64,000 nucleotides of DNA from Sellimonas sp963559135 (lineage in GTDB: Bacteria; Bacillota; Clostridia; Lachnospirales; Lachnospiraceae), in the NCBI GenBank assembly GCA_963559135.1, contig CAUWJP010000011.1:1-64000 (forward strand), in the 5' to 3' direction. Numbering within the stretch: position 1 is the first letter of the stretch; each line of letters begins with the position of its first letter. The notes beneath the pieces are model-generated. The model saw only the letters and a list, made by a program, of their open reading frames with translations, ran no database searches and had not been told where the DNA came from. A program made the position numbers and the translations under genes. Shown in pieces: positions 41,851 through 50,781 of the stretch.

Positions 41851-43221
41851 CTATTTGCCGTAATACTGATCCAGATATTTATCATCAATACGTTTCAGCT
41901 CGCTTCTCGGTAAAATGGAGAGCAGCTTCCATCCGATTTCCAGTGTCTCCTCGATGGAACGGTCTGTTCCGTATCCCTGGGAGACGTATTCCTTCTCAAA
42001 TGCATCTGCAAATTTTGCATAGATCAGGTCAATCTCTGTCAGCGCTGCTTCACCAAGGATAACCATGAGTTCTTTTGCTTCTTTTCCACGTGCATACGCC
42101 GCAAAAAGCTGGTTCATCGTGTTGGAGTGATCCGCACGAGTCTTTCCTTCACCGATTCCTTTGTCTTTCAGACGTGACAGAGACGGCAGTACATCGATCG
42201 GCGGCTGCACGCCCTTACGGTAAAGATCACGGCTCAGGATGATCTGCCCCTCTGTGATATACCCGGTAAGGTCCGGAATTGGATGGGTCTTGTCATCTTC
42301 CGGCATGGTCAGAATCGGAATCATCGTGATACTTCCGCTCTTGCCTTTCTGACGTCCTGCTCTTTCATACATGGACGCAAGATCCGTATACATATATCCC
42401 GGATATCCACGACGACCCGGTACTTCTTTACGAGCCGCAGATACTTCACGCAATGCATCCGCATAGTTTGTGATATCCGTAAGAATAACAAGTACATGCA
42501 TATTTTTCTCAAACGCAAGGTACTCTGCTGCTGTCAACGCCATCTTCGGCGTAGAAATACGCTCAATAGCCGGGTCATTTGCAAGGTTGATAAACAGAAC
42601 CGTACGGTCCAAAGCCCCTGTCTCCCGGAAACTTTCAATGAAGAAGTTGGACTCTTCAAATGTGATACCCATTGCCGCAAATACAACAGCGAACGGCTCA
42701 TCAGTTCCGCGCACTTTTGCCTGTCTTGCAATCTGTGCAGCCAGCTGAGCATGCGGAAGTCCGGATGCTGAAAAAATCGGAAGTTTCTGTCCACGGACAA
42801 GAGTATTCAGTCCGTCAATCGCGGAAACTCCTGTCTGAATAAACTCTTCCGGATAGCTTCTCGCTGCCGGGTTCATCGGGAGACCGTTAACATCCAATCT
42901 CTCGTCCGGAAGGATTTCCGGTCCGCCGTCAATCGGACGTCCCAATCCGTCAAAGACACGGCCGAGCATATCTTCCGATACGCCAAGTTCCATGCTTCTT
43001 CCAAGGAAACGTACCTTACTGTTCGAAAGGTTGATTCCTGTTGCACTTTCAAACAGCTGTACAAGTACGGTATCTCCATCTACTTCCAGAACTTTACACC
43101 GGCGGGTTTCACCGTTTACAAGTTCTATCTCTCCCAGTTCGTCGTATGCAACACCTTCTACCCCGCGGACCATCATAAGCGGTCCGGCAACTTCCTGAAT
43201 TGTTCTATATTCTTTTGGCAT
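41851..43221 (-). CDS. ntpB: V-type ATP synthase subunit B
   Basis: A 456-residue non-catalytic B subunit of the V1 ring. It has the alpha/beta ATPase fold but no canonical P-loop, as expected, and contributes the nucleotide-site arginine. MPKEYRTIQEVAGPLMMVRG and the PIPDLTGYITEGQIILSRDLYRKG segment are typical. The ATG follows directly after the stop of subunit A with AAAGGAGG upstream, giving coupled, equal synthesis. Confidence 0.97.
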   Translation of the reverse strand: MPKEYRTIQEVAGPLMMVRGVEGVAYDELGEIELVNGETRRCKVLEVDGDTVLVQLFESATGINLSNSKVRFLGRSMELGVSEDMLGRVFDGLGRPIDGGPEILPDERLDVNGLPMNPAARSYPEEFIQTGVSAIDGLNTLVRGQKLPIFSASGLPHAQLAAQIARQAKVRGTDEPFAVVFAAMGITFEESNFFIESFRETGALDRTVLFINLANDPAIERISTPKMALTAAEYLAFEKNMHVLVILTDITNYADALREVSAARKEVPGRRGYPGYMYTDLASMYERAGRQKGKSGSITMIPILTMPEDDKTHPIPDLTGYITEGQIILSRDLYRKGVQPPIDVLPSLSRLKDKGIGEGKTRADHSNTMNQLFAAYARGKEAKELMVILGEAALTEIDLIYAKFADAFEKEYVSQGYGTDRSIEETLEIGWKLLSILPRSELKRIDDKYLDQYYGK

Positions 43222-44991
43222 TTAGAAGTCCTCCTTTCCGAATGTGTCCGCTACTTCTGCTGTAAGCTCTTCTGTAACTTTCTGATAAGCTTCATCCAGA
43301 TCATCCTCATGTGTATATTTGAAACGTCCAATCTGCTCGCGCACCGGCATGCCAATCAGCTTATTCATGGATGCACCTTCGGAAAGAGCCTTGGAGGACT
43401 CTTCATAAAATGCAAGAACGAGTTTCATCATGAGATACTGCTTCTTCAAAGAAGAATAGGTGTCAATCTCATGGAAAGAGTTCTGGTGCAGGAAGTCTTC
43501 ACGAATGGATCGTGCAGCCTCCATCTTCAGACGGTCAGACGGTGACAACGCATCCATACCTACCATCTTAACAATCTCGTCAAGCTCTGCCTCATCCTGA
43601 AGAAGTCCCATCATCTTCTGACGGTTATCCATCCAGTCCGCAGCCACTTCTTCGTTGAACCATTTTTCCATATCCTGCAGATACAGCGAATAACTGGTCA
43701 ACCAGTTGATCGCCGGGAAATGTCTCTTGTAAGCCAGGTTGGAATCCAGTCCCCAAAATACTTTTACAATACGGAGAGTTGCCTGAGATACCGGTTCGGA
43801 AATATCACCACCCGGAGGGGATACGGCTCCGATTACGGAAAGTGCTCCCTCGCGTCCGTCTTTTCCAAGAGAAACCACATGTCCTGCACGCTCATAGAAC
43901 TGTGCCAGACGGCTTCCGAGGTAAGCCGGGTATCCTTCTTCACCAGGCATTTCTTCCAGACGTCCGGACATCTCCCTGAGCGCCTCGGCCCACCGGGATG
44001 TAGAGTCTGCCATCAAAGCTACTGAATATCCCATATCACGGAAATATTCCGCGATCGTAATTCCTGTATAAATAGATGCCTCACGCGCCGCAACCGGCAT
44101 ATCTGATGTATTGGCAATCAGAACGGTTCTCTCCATCAGGGACTCGCCTGTCTTCGGGTCCTTCAGTTCCGGGAATTCGTTCAGAACGTCAGTCATCTCG
44201 TTTCCACGCTCTCCGCAACCGATATATACAACAATATCTGCCTCCGCCCATTTTGCAAGCTGGTGCTGAATAACTGTTTTTCCGCTTCCGAAAGGACCCG
44301 GAACTGCAGCCACACCGCCTTTTGCAATCGGGAAGAATGTATCGATAACACGCTGTCCTGTGATCAACGGCATCTCAGGAGCAAGCTTCTTCTGGTACGG
44401 ACGTCCCCGTCTTACCGGCCATTTCTGCATCATGGTAAGCTCTTTATCTCCTTCCGGAGTAGAAAGTACCACAACCACTTCCTCTACAGTGAAAGAACCG
44501 GAGCGGATCTCTTTTACTGTTCCTTTTACATTCGGAGGTACCATGATCTTCTGCTGAACAACAATGGTCTCCTGAACAGTTCCGAGCACGTCGCCGCCTT
44601 CAACTTCGTCGCCTACTTTTGCTACCGGAACGAACTCCCATTTCTTGTCCCTTTTCAGGGATGGAACTTCGACTCCGCGCTTCAGGCTGTTTCCACCTGT
44701 TACTTTCATAATATCATCAAGCGGACGCTGGATTCCGTCGTAGATGCTTGTGATCAATCCAGGTCCAAGCTCTACTGACATCGGCACATCCATGGACTCT
44801 ACCGGCTCACCCGGTTTCAGTCCTGCCGTTTCTTCATAAACCTGTACAGAGGCCTGATCACCGTGGATTTCGATGATCTCTCCGATTAATCGCTGATCAC
44901 TTACACGAACCACGTCAAACATGTTGGCGTCACGCATTCCTTCAGCGATAACCAGCGGCCCTGCCACTTTCTTTATCGTTCCCTTACTCAT
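43222..44991 (-). CDS. ntpA: V-type ATP synthase catalytic subunit A
   Basis: A 589-residue catalytic subunit with the P-loop GPFGSGKTVIQ (about 232-242), the catalytic GERGNEM segment and the non-homologous insertion of V-type A subunits. Three A and three B subunits form the V1 head. The frame opens at a GTG at 45003, but ATG at 44991 with AGGTGATT in front gives the family start MSKGTIKKVAGPL. It is 20 bases after subunit F. Confidence 0.97.
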   Translation of the reverse strand: MSKGTIKKVAGPLVIAEGMRDANMFDVVRVSDQRLIGEIIEIHGDQASVQVYEETAGLKPGEPVESMDVPMSVELGPGLITSIYDGIQRPLDDIMKVTGGNSLKRGVEVPSLKRDKKWEFVPVAKVGDEVEGGDVLGTVQETIVVQQKIMVPPNVKGTVKEIRSGSFTVEEVVVVLSTPEGDKELTMMQKWPVRRGRPYQKKLAPEMPLITGQRVIDTFFPIAKGGVAAVPGPFGSGKTVIQHQLAKWAEADIVVYIGCGERGNEMTDVLNEFPELKDPKTGESLMERTVLIANTSDMPVAAREASIYTGITIAEYFRDMGYSVALMADSTSRWAEALREMSGRLEEMPGEEGYPAYLGSRLAQFYERAGHVVSLGKDGREGALSVIGAVSPPGGDISEPVSQATLRIVKVFWGLDSNLAYKRHFPAINWLTSYSLYLQDMEKWFNEEVAADWMDNRQKMMGLLQDEAELDEIVKMVGMDALSPSDRLKMEAARSIREDFLHQNSFHEIDTYSSLKKQYLMMKLVLAFYEESSKALSEGASMNKLIGMPVREQIGRFKYTHEDDLDEAYQKVTEELTAEVADTFGKEDF

Positions 44992-45011
44992 TTCGACAAT
45001 CACCTGCTTTC

Positions 45012-45332
45012 CTAATTACCACCAAACAGAATATCGGAGCCTACAGCCTGCTCTACAGACTTCTTTACCCCTTCGATTCCGGCGCCCGTGTTTCCACTGA
45101 TTCCAGGAATCTGGATCACGGTCGGCACAATTGCATCCTTATATCTGTCTATTTCGTGTTTCAAGACAGCCGCCAGAGCTTCGGTCACATAGATGATCCC
45201 TGTTCTTTCCTCTGCCAGCTGTACAAATGTCTTCTTTGCCTCCTCCGGGCTGTTTACGGGACAGATGTCAAGACCCAGGGCGGCAAAACCGTAAATGCTG
45301 TCATAATCGCCTAATACTGCTATCTTATACAT
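45012..45332 (-). CDS. V-type ATP synthase subunit F
   Basis: A 106-residue subunit F (called NtpG in E. hirae), which binds subunit D in the central stalk. It starts MYKIAVLGDYDSIYGFAALG with the CheY-like fold of the family. GGGAGAT precedes the ATG, and its start overlaps the end of subunit C by 8 bases. Confidence 0.92.
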   Translation of the reverse strand: MYKIAVLGDYDSIYGFAALGLDICPVNSPEEAKKTFVQLAEERTGIIYVTEALAAVLKHEIDRYKDAIVPTVIQIPGISGNTGAGIEGVKKSVEQAVGSDILFGGN

Positions 45333-46296
45333 ACATCTCCCTTACCCTTTCCCGGATGGATTCTTCCGGAAGGTCATTTTGCTTTCCGGTCAGTATGATC
45401 CTCACCGTTTTTATTTCATTTTCCCGCGCAAGCAGATATGCTACAACCGGGCCGATCGTAAACGGGTTGTAAAGCTGCGGCCGGATCGTTTCGATAATCC
45501 GGTTGTCGCACCAGCACTCAAAAGCGGAAGCCGACTCTCTCAGAGCCTGAGCCCCTCCCTTATATGCTGTACTCTCCAGATATTCTTCGATTGCATCCAT
45601 GCCACTTGATGCTGCTTTCATCAACGCGCTGACGCTGACACTGTCACATTCTGCCATTGCTTTTTTCATAAATTCCATACTTTTTGCGGTCTTCTGTGAA
45701 CGTACCGCAATCTTGATATCCGCAACCGCGACTGTGGATTCCGCATACTCCCGGATAATGTTTTCACCGGATCTTTGTCCAGCGGCATAGATGGCCTCCA
45801 GCGCCGCCTTGTCAATCATAATATCACACAGCTGGCCGTCCTGTGTATGAAGCAGTGTCTCATACGCTTCCCGGGCCGTCGCAGCCATGAAATCCGGAAG
45901 TCTTCCGAATTCTTTCTTTTTGACAATATCCAGCATTTCTTCTCCGGAAATCTGTGTATCCTTGATAAAAACATCTGATACCGTCTTCCCTGACGCTGCC
46001 AGTTTGAGGGCAGCTTTCAGATTCTGGAACAAATCTGCATAGGAAATCACATCGAACACAGACGGGTCATCCGCAAGAGAGCGGACTTCCTTCCATGTCT
46101 TTTCACGTTCACAAGATAAAATCGCTTCTGCATCGAGCGGGGTATCCGCATTTCCCCATCCCTTCTCCTGAAGGAGCTGCAGACATTGCTTCTCATCTTT
46201 GCAGGCAAGAAGCTGATCTATGACTGCCTGAGAAAACAGCGATACTTCCATCGCCCTGATCCGCGCAACCGCATAGGTGTATTGATTTTTTGCCAT
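45325..46296 (-). CDS. ntpC: V-type ATP synthase subunit C
   Basis: A 323-residue helical subunit C (d-type), the funnel that joins the rotor ring of K subunits to the central stalk. It starts AKNQYTYAVARIRAMEVSL, the family pattern, and is a little shorter than most (about 330-350). AAGGAGG is before the ATG. Next gene F overlaps it. Confidence 0.92.
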   Translation of the reverse strand: MAKNQYTYAVARIRAMEVSLFSQAVIDQLLACKDEKQCLQLLQEKGWGNADTPLDAEAILSCEREKTWKEVRSLADDPSVFDVISYADLFQNLKAALKLAASGKTVSDVFIKDTQISGEEMLDIVKKKEFGRLPDFMAATAREAYETLLHTQDGQLCDIMIDKAALEAIYAAGQRSGENIIREYAESTVAVADIKIAVRSQKTAKSMEFMKKAMAECDSVSVSALMKAASSGMDAIEEYLESTAYKGGAQALRESASAFECWCDNRIIETIRPQLYNPFTIGPVVAYLLARENEIKTVRIILTGKQNDLPEESIRERVREMYV

Positions 46297-46330
46297 TGGT
46301 TAAATCCTCCTTTTCGCGGAATTGCGCCGT

Positions 46331-46924
46331 CTAAAAAAACAGTACTCTGTTTACCTGATCCTGCAGCTCATCTCTTCTCGCATCAAAGATCGCTCTGAAT
46401 GAGCAGTTCTCTTCGATTCCGTTGTACAGAAGGACAAATCCTCCTTCCATGGACTTCGTCTCTTTGGAAACAGTAAGACTGCCACCCTTTTCTTTTGCTA
46501 TGCGGGCAATCTCCGCCGGAAAATCCTTCGGCATTCTGGCCAGATCTTTCTCGGAAAACAGAATTTCTCCCTCCTGGGAAAGTACGTATTTTCCAAGCAT
46601 GGTCCTGATCGTCTCAAAATAGTCTTCCGGTTCCATAGAGCAGAACTTCTGATAGGCAGCCTCGATCACTTCCGCAATGATCTCCTGCTTTGCAGCCAGA
46701 AGCGCTGTACGCCGTTTCTGTTCATCGGCAGATTTCAGTCTGGTCTGATAATCCAGTACATCTTTTTCCGCTTTCTGCGCGATCGCCTCTGTCTGCTTCT
46801 TTGTTTCCTCTGCCGCCTCCTCCCGGATGGCATCAGCCTCTTTGGCTGCCTTTGCTTCTTTTTCTTTTGCAAGGGATTGTGCTTCTTCCAGAATCTGGCT
46901 TATCATCTTATCTAATCCAGTCAT
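46331..46924 (-). CDS. ntpE: V-type ATP synthase subunit E
   Basis: A 197-residue peripheral-stalk subunit. The N-terminal two fifths (about 1-80) is a charged Ala/Glu/Lys coiled coil that pairs with the G/H subunit; the C-terminal part is the globular head that binds the V1 ring. ATG at 46924 with GGAGAG is preferred over a TTG two codons upstream. The gene lies 42 bases after subunit K. Confidence 0.93.
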   Translation of the reverse strand: MTGLDKMISQILEEAQSLAKEKEAKAAKEADAIREEAAEETKKQTEAIAQKAEKDVLDYQTRLKSADEQKRRTALLAAKQEIIAEVIEAAYQKFCSMEPEDYFETIRTMLGKYVLSQEGEILFSEKDLARMPKDFPAEIARIAKEKGGSLTVSKETKSMEGGFVLLYNGIEENCSFRAIFDARRDELQDQVNRVLFF

Positions 46925-46966
46925 TCTCAAGCTCTCCTTTACTTTTAGATTATCGTCCTTCTACTA

Positions 46967-47443
46967 TTAAACCTGAATTGCTGTAACAGCAAGGATAGAA
47001 ATCAAAAGTGCAAGGATCGCATAAGTCTCAACCATGGCCGGGAACAGCATCGCTTTACCGAACTGCTCCGGTTTCTTTGCTACAATTCCAATTGCTGCTG
47101 CTGCTGTTTTACCCTGAGACATCGCAGAAAGAAGTCCAACGATTCCGATCGGGAGGCAGGCTGCAAGAATCAGAAGACCTGTCTTCACATCAATATCCGC
47201 AATATTTCCGCCAAGAAGTCCGACTTTAGAAAGAGTAATAAATCCTACCAGCAGACCATAAATACCCTGTGTACCAGGAAGCAGCTGCATGATCAATACC
47301 TTCGCAAATTTGCTCGGGTCCTCAGTAACTACTCCTGAAGCCGCCTGTCCGGCAATACCTACACCGATTGCAGATCCGGTTCCTGCAAGAAATACCGCCA
47401 CTGCTGCACCAAGTAATGCATAAACAATTCCTAATTCACTCAT
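46967..47443 (-). CDS. ntpK: V-type ATP synthase proteolipid subunit K (Na+-type)
   Basis: A 158-residue proteolipid with four membrane helices, a duplicated hairpin like E. hirae NtpK. The Na+ ligands of that protein have counterparts: Leu/Thr/Gln in LLPGTQG (about 54-60), Gln in AMSQGK (about 108-113) and Glu in AMVETYA (about 136-142). The first hairpin lacks the carboxylate, again as in NtpK. This makes Na+ the likely coupling ion. Its ATG overlaps the stop of subunit I (TAATG), with AAGGAGG in front. Confidence 0.95.
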   Translation of the reverse strand: MSELGIVYALLGAAVAVFLAGTGSAIGVGIAGQAASGVVTEDPSKFAKVLIMQLLPGTQGIYGLLVGFITLSKVGLLGGNIADIDVKTGLLILAACLPIGIVGLLSAMSQGKTAAAAIGIVAKKPEQFGKAMLFPAMVETYAILALLISILAVTAIQV

Positions 47444-49461
47444 TATTTCGTTTCCTCCTTAATATCTACATATTTTGTATCTGCCTTGAACGGATTGAAT
47501 GCCCGTCCGCCGCCTTCATAAAACTTGCCAAAAAACTCGACATACTGAAGTCTGTTTGTGTGGACATAGGCACCAAGCACGTTGATGGCCAGGTTAAATA
47601 CATGTCCGATAATAAATACAACGATAAACAGGATCGCTCCGCCAATTCCGCCCCCTGCCATACTTCCCATCTGGTTGACAACCGATGCGATAACGCCGGT
47701 TGCAAGACCAAGTGCCAGAAGACGTGAATACGAAAGCACATCACTTAACCAACCCGTAATGTTATACAGATCATAAGCACCGAGCGCGATCCGAAGTCCC
47801 GGATTCTTGTTGTTTCGTCCCGACATCAGCAGGATTCCGACTGCTCCGATAATCGCAAGCGCTTTAGAAAGCATCTGTAAAAACGGCGGGAATACAATCG
47901 TCATCTGCGAAATCGAATAGAACAGACTGCTCGGTAACAGCATCAGGATCAGTCCGATCAGAAGCATAAACCAGAGCACGACATCACAGAAGAAATCCAG
48001 ATACTTTTTATCTCTGATATACATATACCCTTTGAGTCCAAGTCCTGTAAACAGGTGGATGAGTCCAAGCAGCATGGAGAAGATCAGAAGTCTCATCGGA
48101 TCGTCCAGAGGCACAAACCATAATGCCGGTATCGTGATTTCATGTCCGAAGAACACTCTTGAAACCACTGTCACCACATCTCCGAAATATCCTCCGAATA
48201 AAATTCCCCATACAAGTGTGGAAATTCCACAGTACATGAACATCCGCAGGGACTTCGCCATACTTTCCGACATCCTCGGAAATTTCTTTAAAAGTACTTG
48301 GCAGGCCACTGCCATGATCAGTCCGTAAGCCGCATCGGAAAGCATCATTCCGAACAGAACGACATAAAATACAAACATGATCTTTGACGGATCGATCTCG
48401 CCTTTTGCCGGAAGGCCGAAAGATGCGAGTACTCCTTCTACAGATCCGGATGCCTTTCCGTTTTCCAGAAGCACCGGCGCTTCCTCTTCTTTATCCAGAT
48501 CCTGCACCTCAACAAACAGATTGTAGGTTGCATCCAGATATCCTGATACTTTTCCTGCCAGTTTCGCCGGAATATATCCACTTAAGATAAAGGCCTGTTT
48601 TGTCTGAGGCATCTCCGCAAGCGCTTCGTAACGCTGAACTTTCATACGATAATAGTCGGAAAGAAGTCTCATGGAACTGCGCTCACCGCTTCTTTTCTGG
48701 ATTTCATCTGTGAATCCTTTCATTTCCACGCTGATGACCTTGATTCTTTCAGCCATCTTTTCCATTTCTTTTGCCGGAATTCCAGATGGTACATTCACCG
48801 GTTTTGCAAATCCGACAGCTCTCAGAGCCTCTTCCAGACGATCCGCCTCTTCCCGCAGGCAAACCGCCGTCAGACACGTCTGATCTTTATCCTGCGATAC
48901 AATTTCGATATCTGCCGCTGCCAGATCCGGTGCATATTCTGCGATCTGAGCCGCAATCTCATCCAGCGTGATCACACTTCCGATACTTCCAATGAAGACT
49001 CTGGTCTTTCTTGTTCCTTCGTAATTCATCGGAATACCCAACGCAAGCCACGGCTTCAATACCTCCTGCTGGGCCTGCAGCTTAACTGTCTCCGCAATCG
49101 CCTCGGACTCTTTTTTACGAAGAGCAAGAATCTCTGCGGCAGTCTCAAGAATGCGCTCTCTGTTTTCTGCAGTTTCAGCATATTCTTCCTGCTCCACCAG
49201 TTTTTTCCCTTCCAGCGAAGAAAACATGGAGGTCTTTTCCGGAACTTTCTCCTGCAGGATATCAAGTGCCTGTTCCAGAACAGAAATGTTTTTCTCAAAT
49301 TTCTGTCTCTCTTCGAGTGTGTCCATCTTCGTAAGTCCGTCCGTCTGAGCTTTTGAAGTCTCAATCTCAATTGCCCCGAAACTCTGGAGATCCTTCAGTA
49401 TTGCCTTTCGGTCTTTTTTCAAAGCGCAGATACTAATTCGCTGCATCTGCAATACTGACAT
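47443..49461 (-). CDS. ntpI: V-type ATP synthase subunit I (a-subunit)
   Basis: A 672-residue subunit with a cytosolic N-terminal half (about 1-340, helical, anchoring the stalks) and a C-terminal membrane half with about eight helices (FYVVLFGMMLSDAAYG onward). It provides the half-channels for ion flow next to the K ring; the essential Arg is expected in the SRLLALGLATGVIASV helix. Length is normal. Weak GGGGGAATT site. The membrane-ring gene ntpK follows by a one-base overlap. Confidence 0.95.
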   Translation of the reverse strand: MSVLQMQRISICALKKDRKAILKDLQSFGAIEIETSKAQTDGLTKMDTLEERQKFEKNISVLEQALDILQEKVPEKTSMFSSLEGKKLVEQEEYAETAENRERILETAAEILALRKKESEAIAETVKLQAQQEVLKPWLALGIPMNYEGTRKTRVFIGSIGSVITLDEIAAQIAEYAPDLAAADIEIVSQDKDQTCLTAVCLREEADRLEEALRAVGFAKPVNVPSGIPAKEMEKMAERIKVISVEMKGFTDEIQKRSGERSSMRLLSDYYRMKVQRYEALAEMPQTKQAFILSGYIPAKLAGKVSGYLDATYNLFVEVQDLDKEEEAPVLLENGKASGSVEGVLASFGLPAKGEIDPSKIMFVFYVVLFGMMLSDAAYGLIMAVACQVLLKKFPRMSESMAKSLRMFMYCGISTLVWGILFGGYFGDVVTVVSRVFFGHEITIPALWFVPLDDPMRLLIFSMLLGLIHLFTGLGLKGYMYIRDKKYLDFFCDVVLWFMLLIGLILMLLPSSLFYSISQMTIVFPPFLQMLSKALAIIGAVGILLMSGRNNKNPGLRIALGAYDLYNITGWLSDVLSYSRLLALGLATGVIASVVNQMGSMAGGGIGGAILFIVVFIIGHVFNLAINVLGAYVHTNRLQYVEFFGKFYEGGGRAFNPFKADTKYVDIKEETK

Positions 49462-49491
49462 ACGAAAATTCCCCCTTTCTTTTGGGATGCA

Positions 49492-49800
49492 CTAGCGCAG
49501 ATTTGCTATCACCGCTTCCACCGCCTGTGCTTCCTTTTGTTTTGCGACCGCCTTCAATGCCTCTACTTCTTTTGAAATCTCCGCTTCAAAAGTCGCTTCC
49601 CCTTCTCTGGCATCCTCTGAGACGGCATCTAACTTTTTCTTTGCTGCCGCTTTCGCTTCACTGACAGCAGCTTCCCGCTTCTTCTCTGCCTCTCGCTTCG
49701 CCTTTGCAAGCATCTCTTCTGCTTTTTCATCAGCTTTTTTTACGATGGCATCCGCTTTTGCCTCGGCATCTGTTATTGCCTGAATTGTGTCTTGTATCAC
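49492..49800 (-). CDS. V-type ATP synthase subunit G/H (peripheral stalk coiled coil)
   Basis: A 102-residue, almost wholly helical Ala/Glu/Lys protein, first gene of the V-ATPase operon (the position of ntpF in E. hirae). It would pair with subunit E in the outer stalk. An ATG at 49836 extends the frame by 12 codons but lacks a ribosome site; GTG at 49800 follows AAAGGTGGTGAG and yields VIQDTIQAITDAE, a normal start. Identification rests on composition and position. Confidence 0.8.
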   Translation of the reverse strand: MIQDTIQAITDAEAKADAIVKKADEKAEEMLAKAKREAEKKREAAVSEAKAAAKKKLDAVSEDAREGEATFEAEISKEVEALKAVAKQKEAQAVEAVIANLR

Positions 49801-50184
49801 CTTCTCACCACCTTTATCTATAAATCTCTGCCCCATATAGGTTTATCTTATCATAAAATTTTTTAAACTGCAATTTTTTTAATGTGCAATTCCGATAACG
49901 AAAAAGTTCCTTTTCTTCTTATTATAATGCAATTTGCACAAACGAAACTATTTGTAACTTTTCCGCCCTATATTTTACTTATTGATGATTCTTTTGAAAC
50001 ATCTTGTATCTAAATATTTTATCTATGATAGAAAAAAACTATCTCAAATTTGTTATTTTTTTCTCAATGAGGGTCGTTTTTTTCGTACTTCAGTCTATAA
50101 AAATGCATTTTCAAAAATTTTATCCTGTTTTGGAGTTTTTTATGAAAGAGAATCTTTCATCTGTAACGTGATGTGTCATTAGAG
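49801..50184. other. AT-rich intergenic region upstream of the V-ATPase operon
   Basis: No convincing gene. It must contain the operon promoter: a minus-strand TATAAT (49921-49926) is present but without a clear -35 box. Related palindromic motifs GTGCAAATTGCA (49929-49940 region) and GGAATTGCAC (49886 region) flank it and could be regulator sites. The remainder, 49950-50180, is very AT-rich without structure. Confidence 0.4.
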
Positions 50185-50227
50185 TTCCGCAAAAGCAGCC
50201 TGCATCAGGCAGAGCCGCCTTTGCGAA
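50185..50227 (-). terminator. Hairpin after trmL
   Basis: Outer CGCAAA/TTTGCG and inner GCCTG/CAGGC stems make one extended hairpin just beyond the trmL stop. There is no T run after it, so termination is plausible but not certain. Confidence 0.45.
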
Positions 50228-50244
50228 GATAAGATATCTTTTGT

Positions 50245-50742
50245 TTATGCTTTCCAGTCCAGTCTATGCAGATGTCCTTCCAAATTCATTCCTGCAAATC
50301 CGTTCTGGCGGAGCGCCTCGTACAAAACAATGGCTGCCGAGTTGCCAAGATTCAAGGAGCGGATATCCCCAATCATAGGAATCCGAATACAGGTATCCTC
50401 ATAATCGATAAGGATTTCTTCTGGAATTCCGGCGCTTTCTTTTCCGAACATGATATAGCAGTCCGGCTCATAGTGGACTTCCGTGTAAATCTGATGCGCC
50501 TTTGTCGTGGCCATATAGATCTTGGCTCCTGGATTCTGCTCCAGAAAATCCTGAAAATCAATATAGGTCCGGACATCCAGCTGCTCCCAGTAGTCCATTC
50601 CGGCCCGTTTTAAGTTTTTCTCTGTCAGGCGGAAACCAAGGGGCTCAATCAGGTGAAGCCTTGCGCCCGCTGCTACACAGGTCCGCCCTATGTTTCCGGT
50701 ATTTGCCGGAATTTCCGGCTCATGAAGCACAATATTCAGCAT
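50245..50742 (-). CDS. trmL: tRNA (cytidine(34)-2'-O)-methyltransferase
   Basis: A 165-residue SPOUT methylase that modifies the wobble ribose of certain leucine tRNAs with SAM. All knot motifs are present: EPEIPANTGNIGRTCVAAG (8-26), MFGKESAGIP (about 100-109) and RSLNLGNSAAIVLYEALRQ (about 128-146). Length is standard. GGGGAGG precedes the ATG. It is last in the long operon starting at the radical SAM gene. Confidence 0.94.
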   Translation of the reverse strand: MLNIVLHEPEIPANTGNIGRTCVAAGARLHLIEPLGFRLTEKNLKRAGMDYWEQLDVRTYIDFQDFLEQNPGAKIYMATTKAHQIYTEVHYEPDCYIMFGKESAGIPEEILIDYEDTCIRIPMIGDIRSLNLGNSAAIVLYEALRQNGFAGMNLEGHLHRLDWKA

Positions 50743-50781
50743 GTTATTCCTCCCCGCACATGCTGTCCTAACATGACAGCA

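Noticed and set aside
49982..50182. Plus-strand frame of 66 codons in the gap before the V-ATPase operon
   Set aside because: AT-rich sequence, no ribosome site, Phe/Lys-rich translation typical of non-coding DNA.
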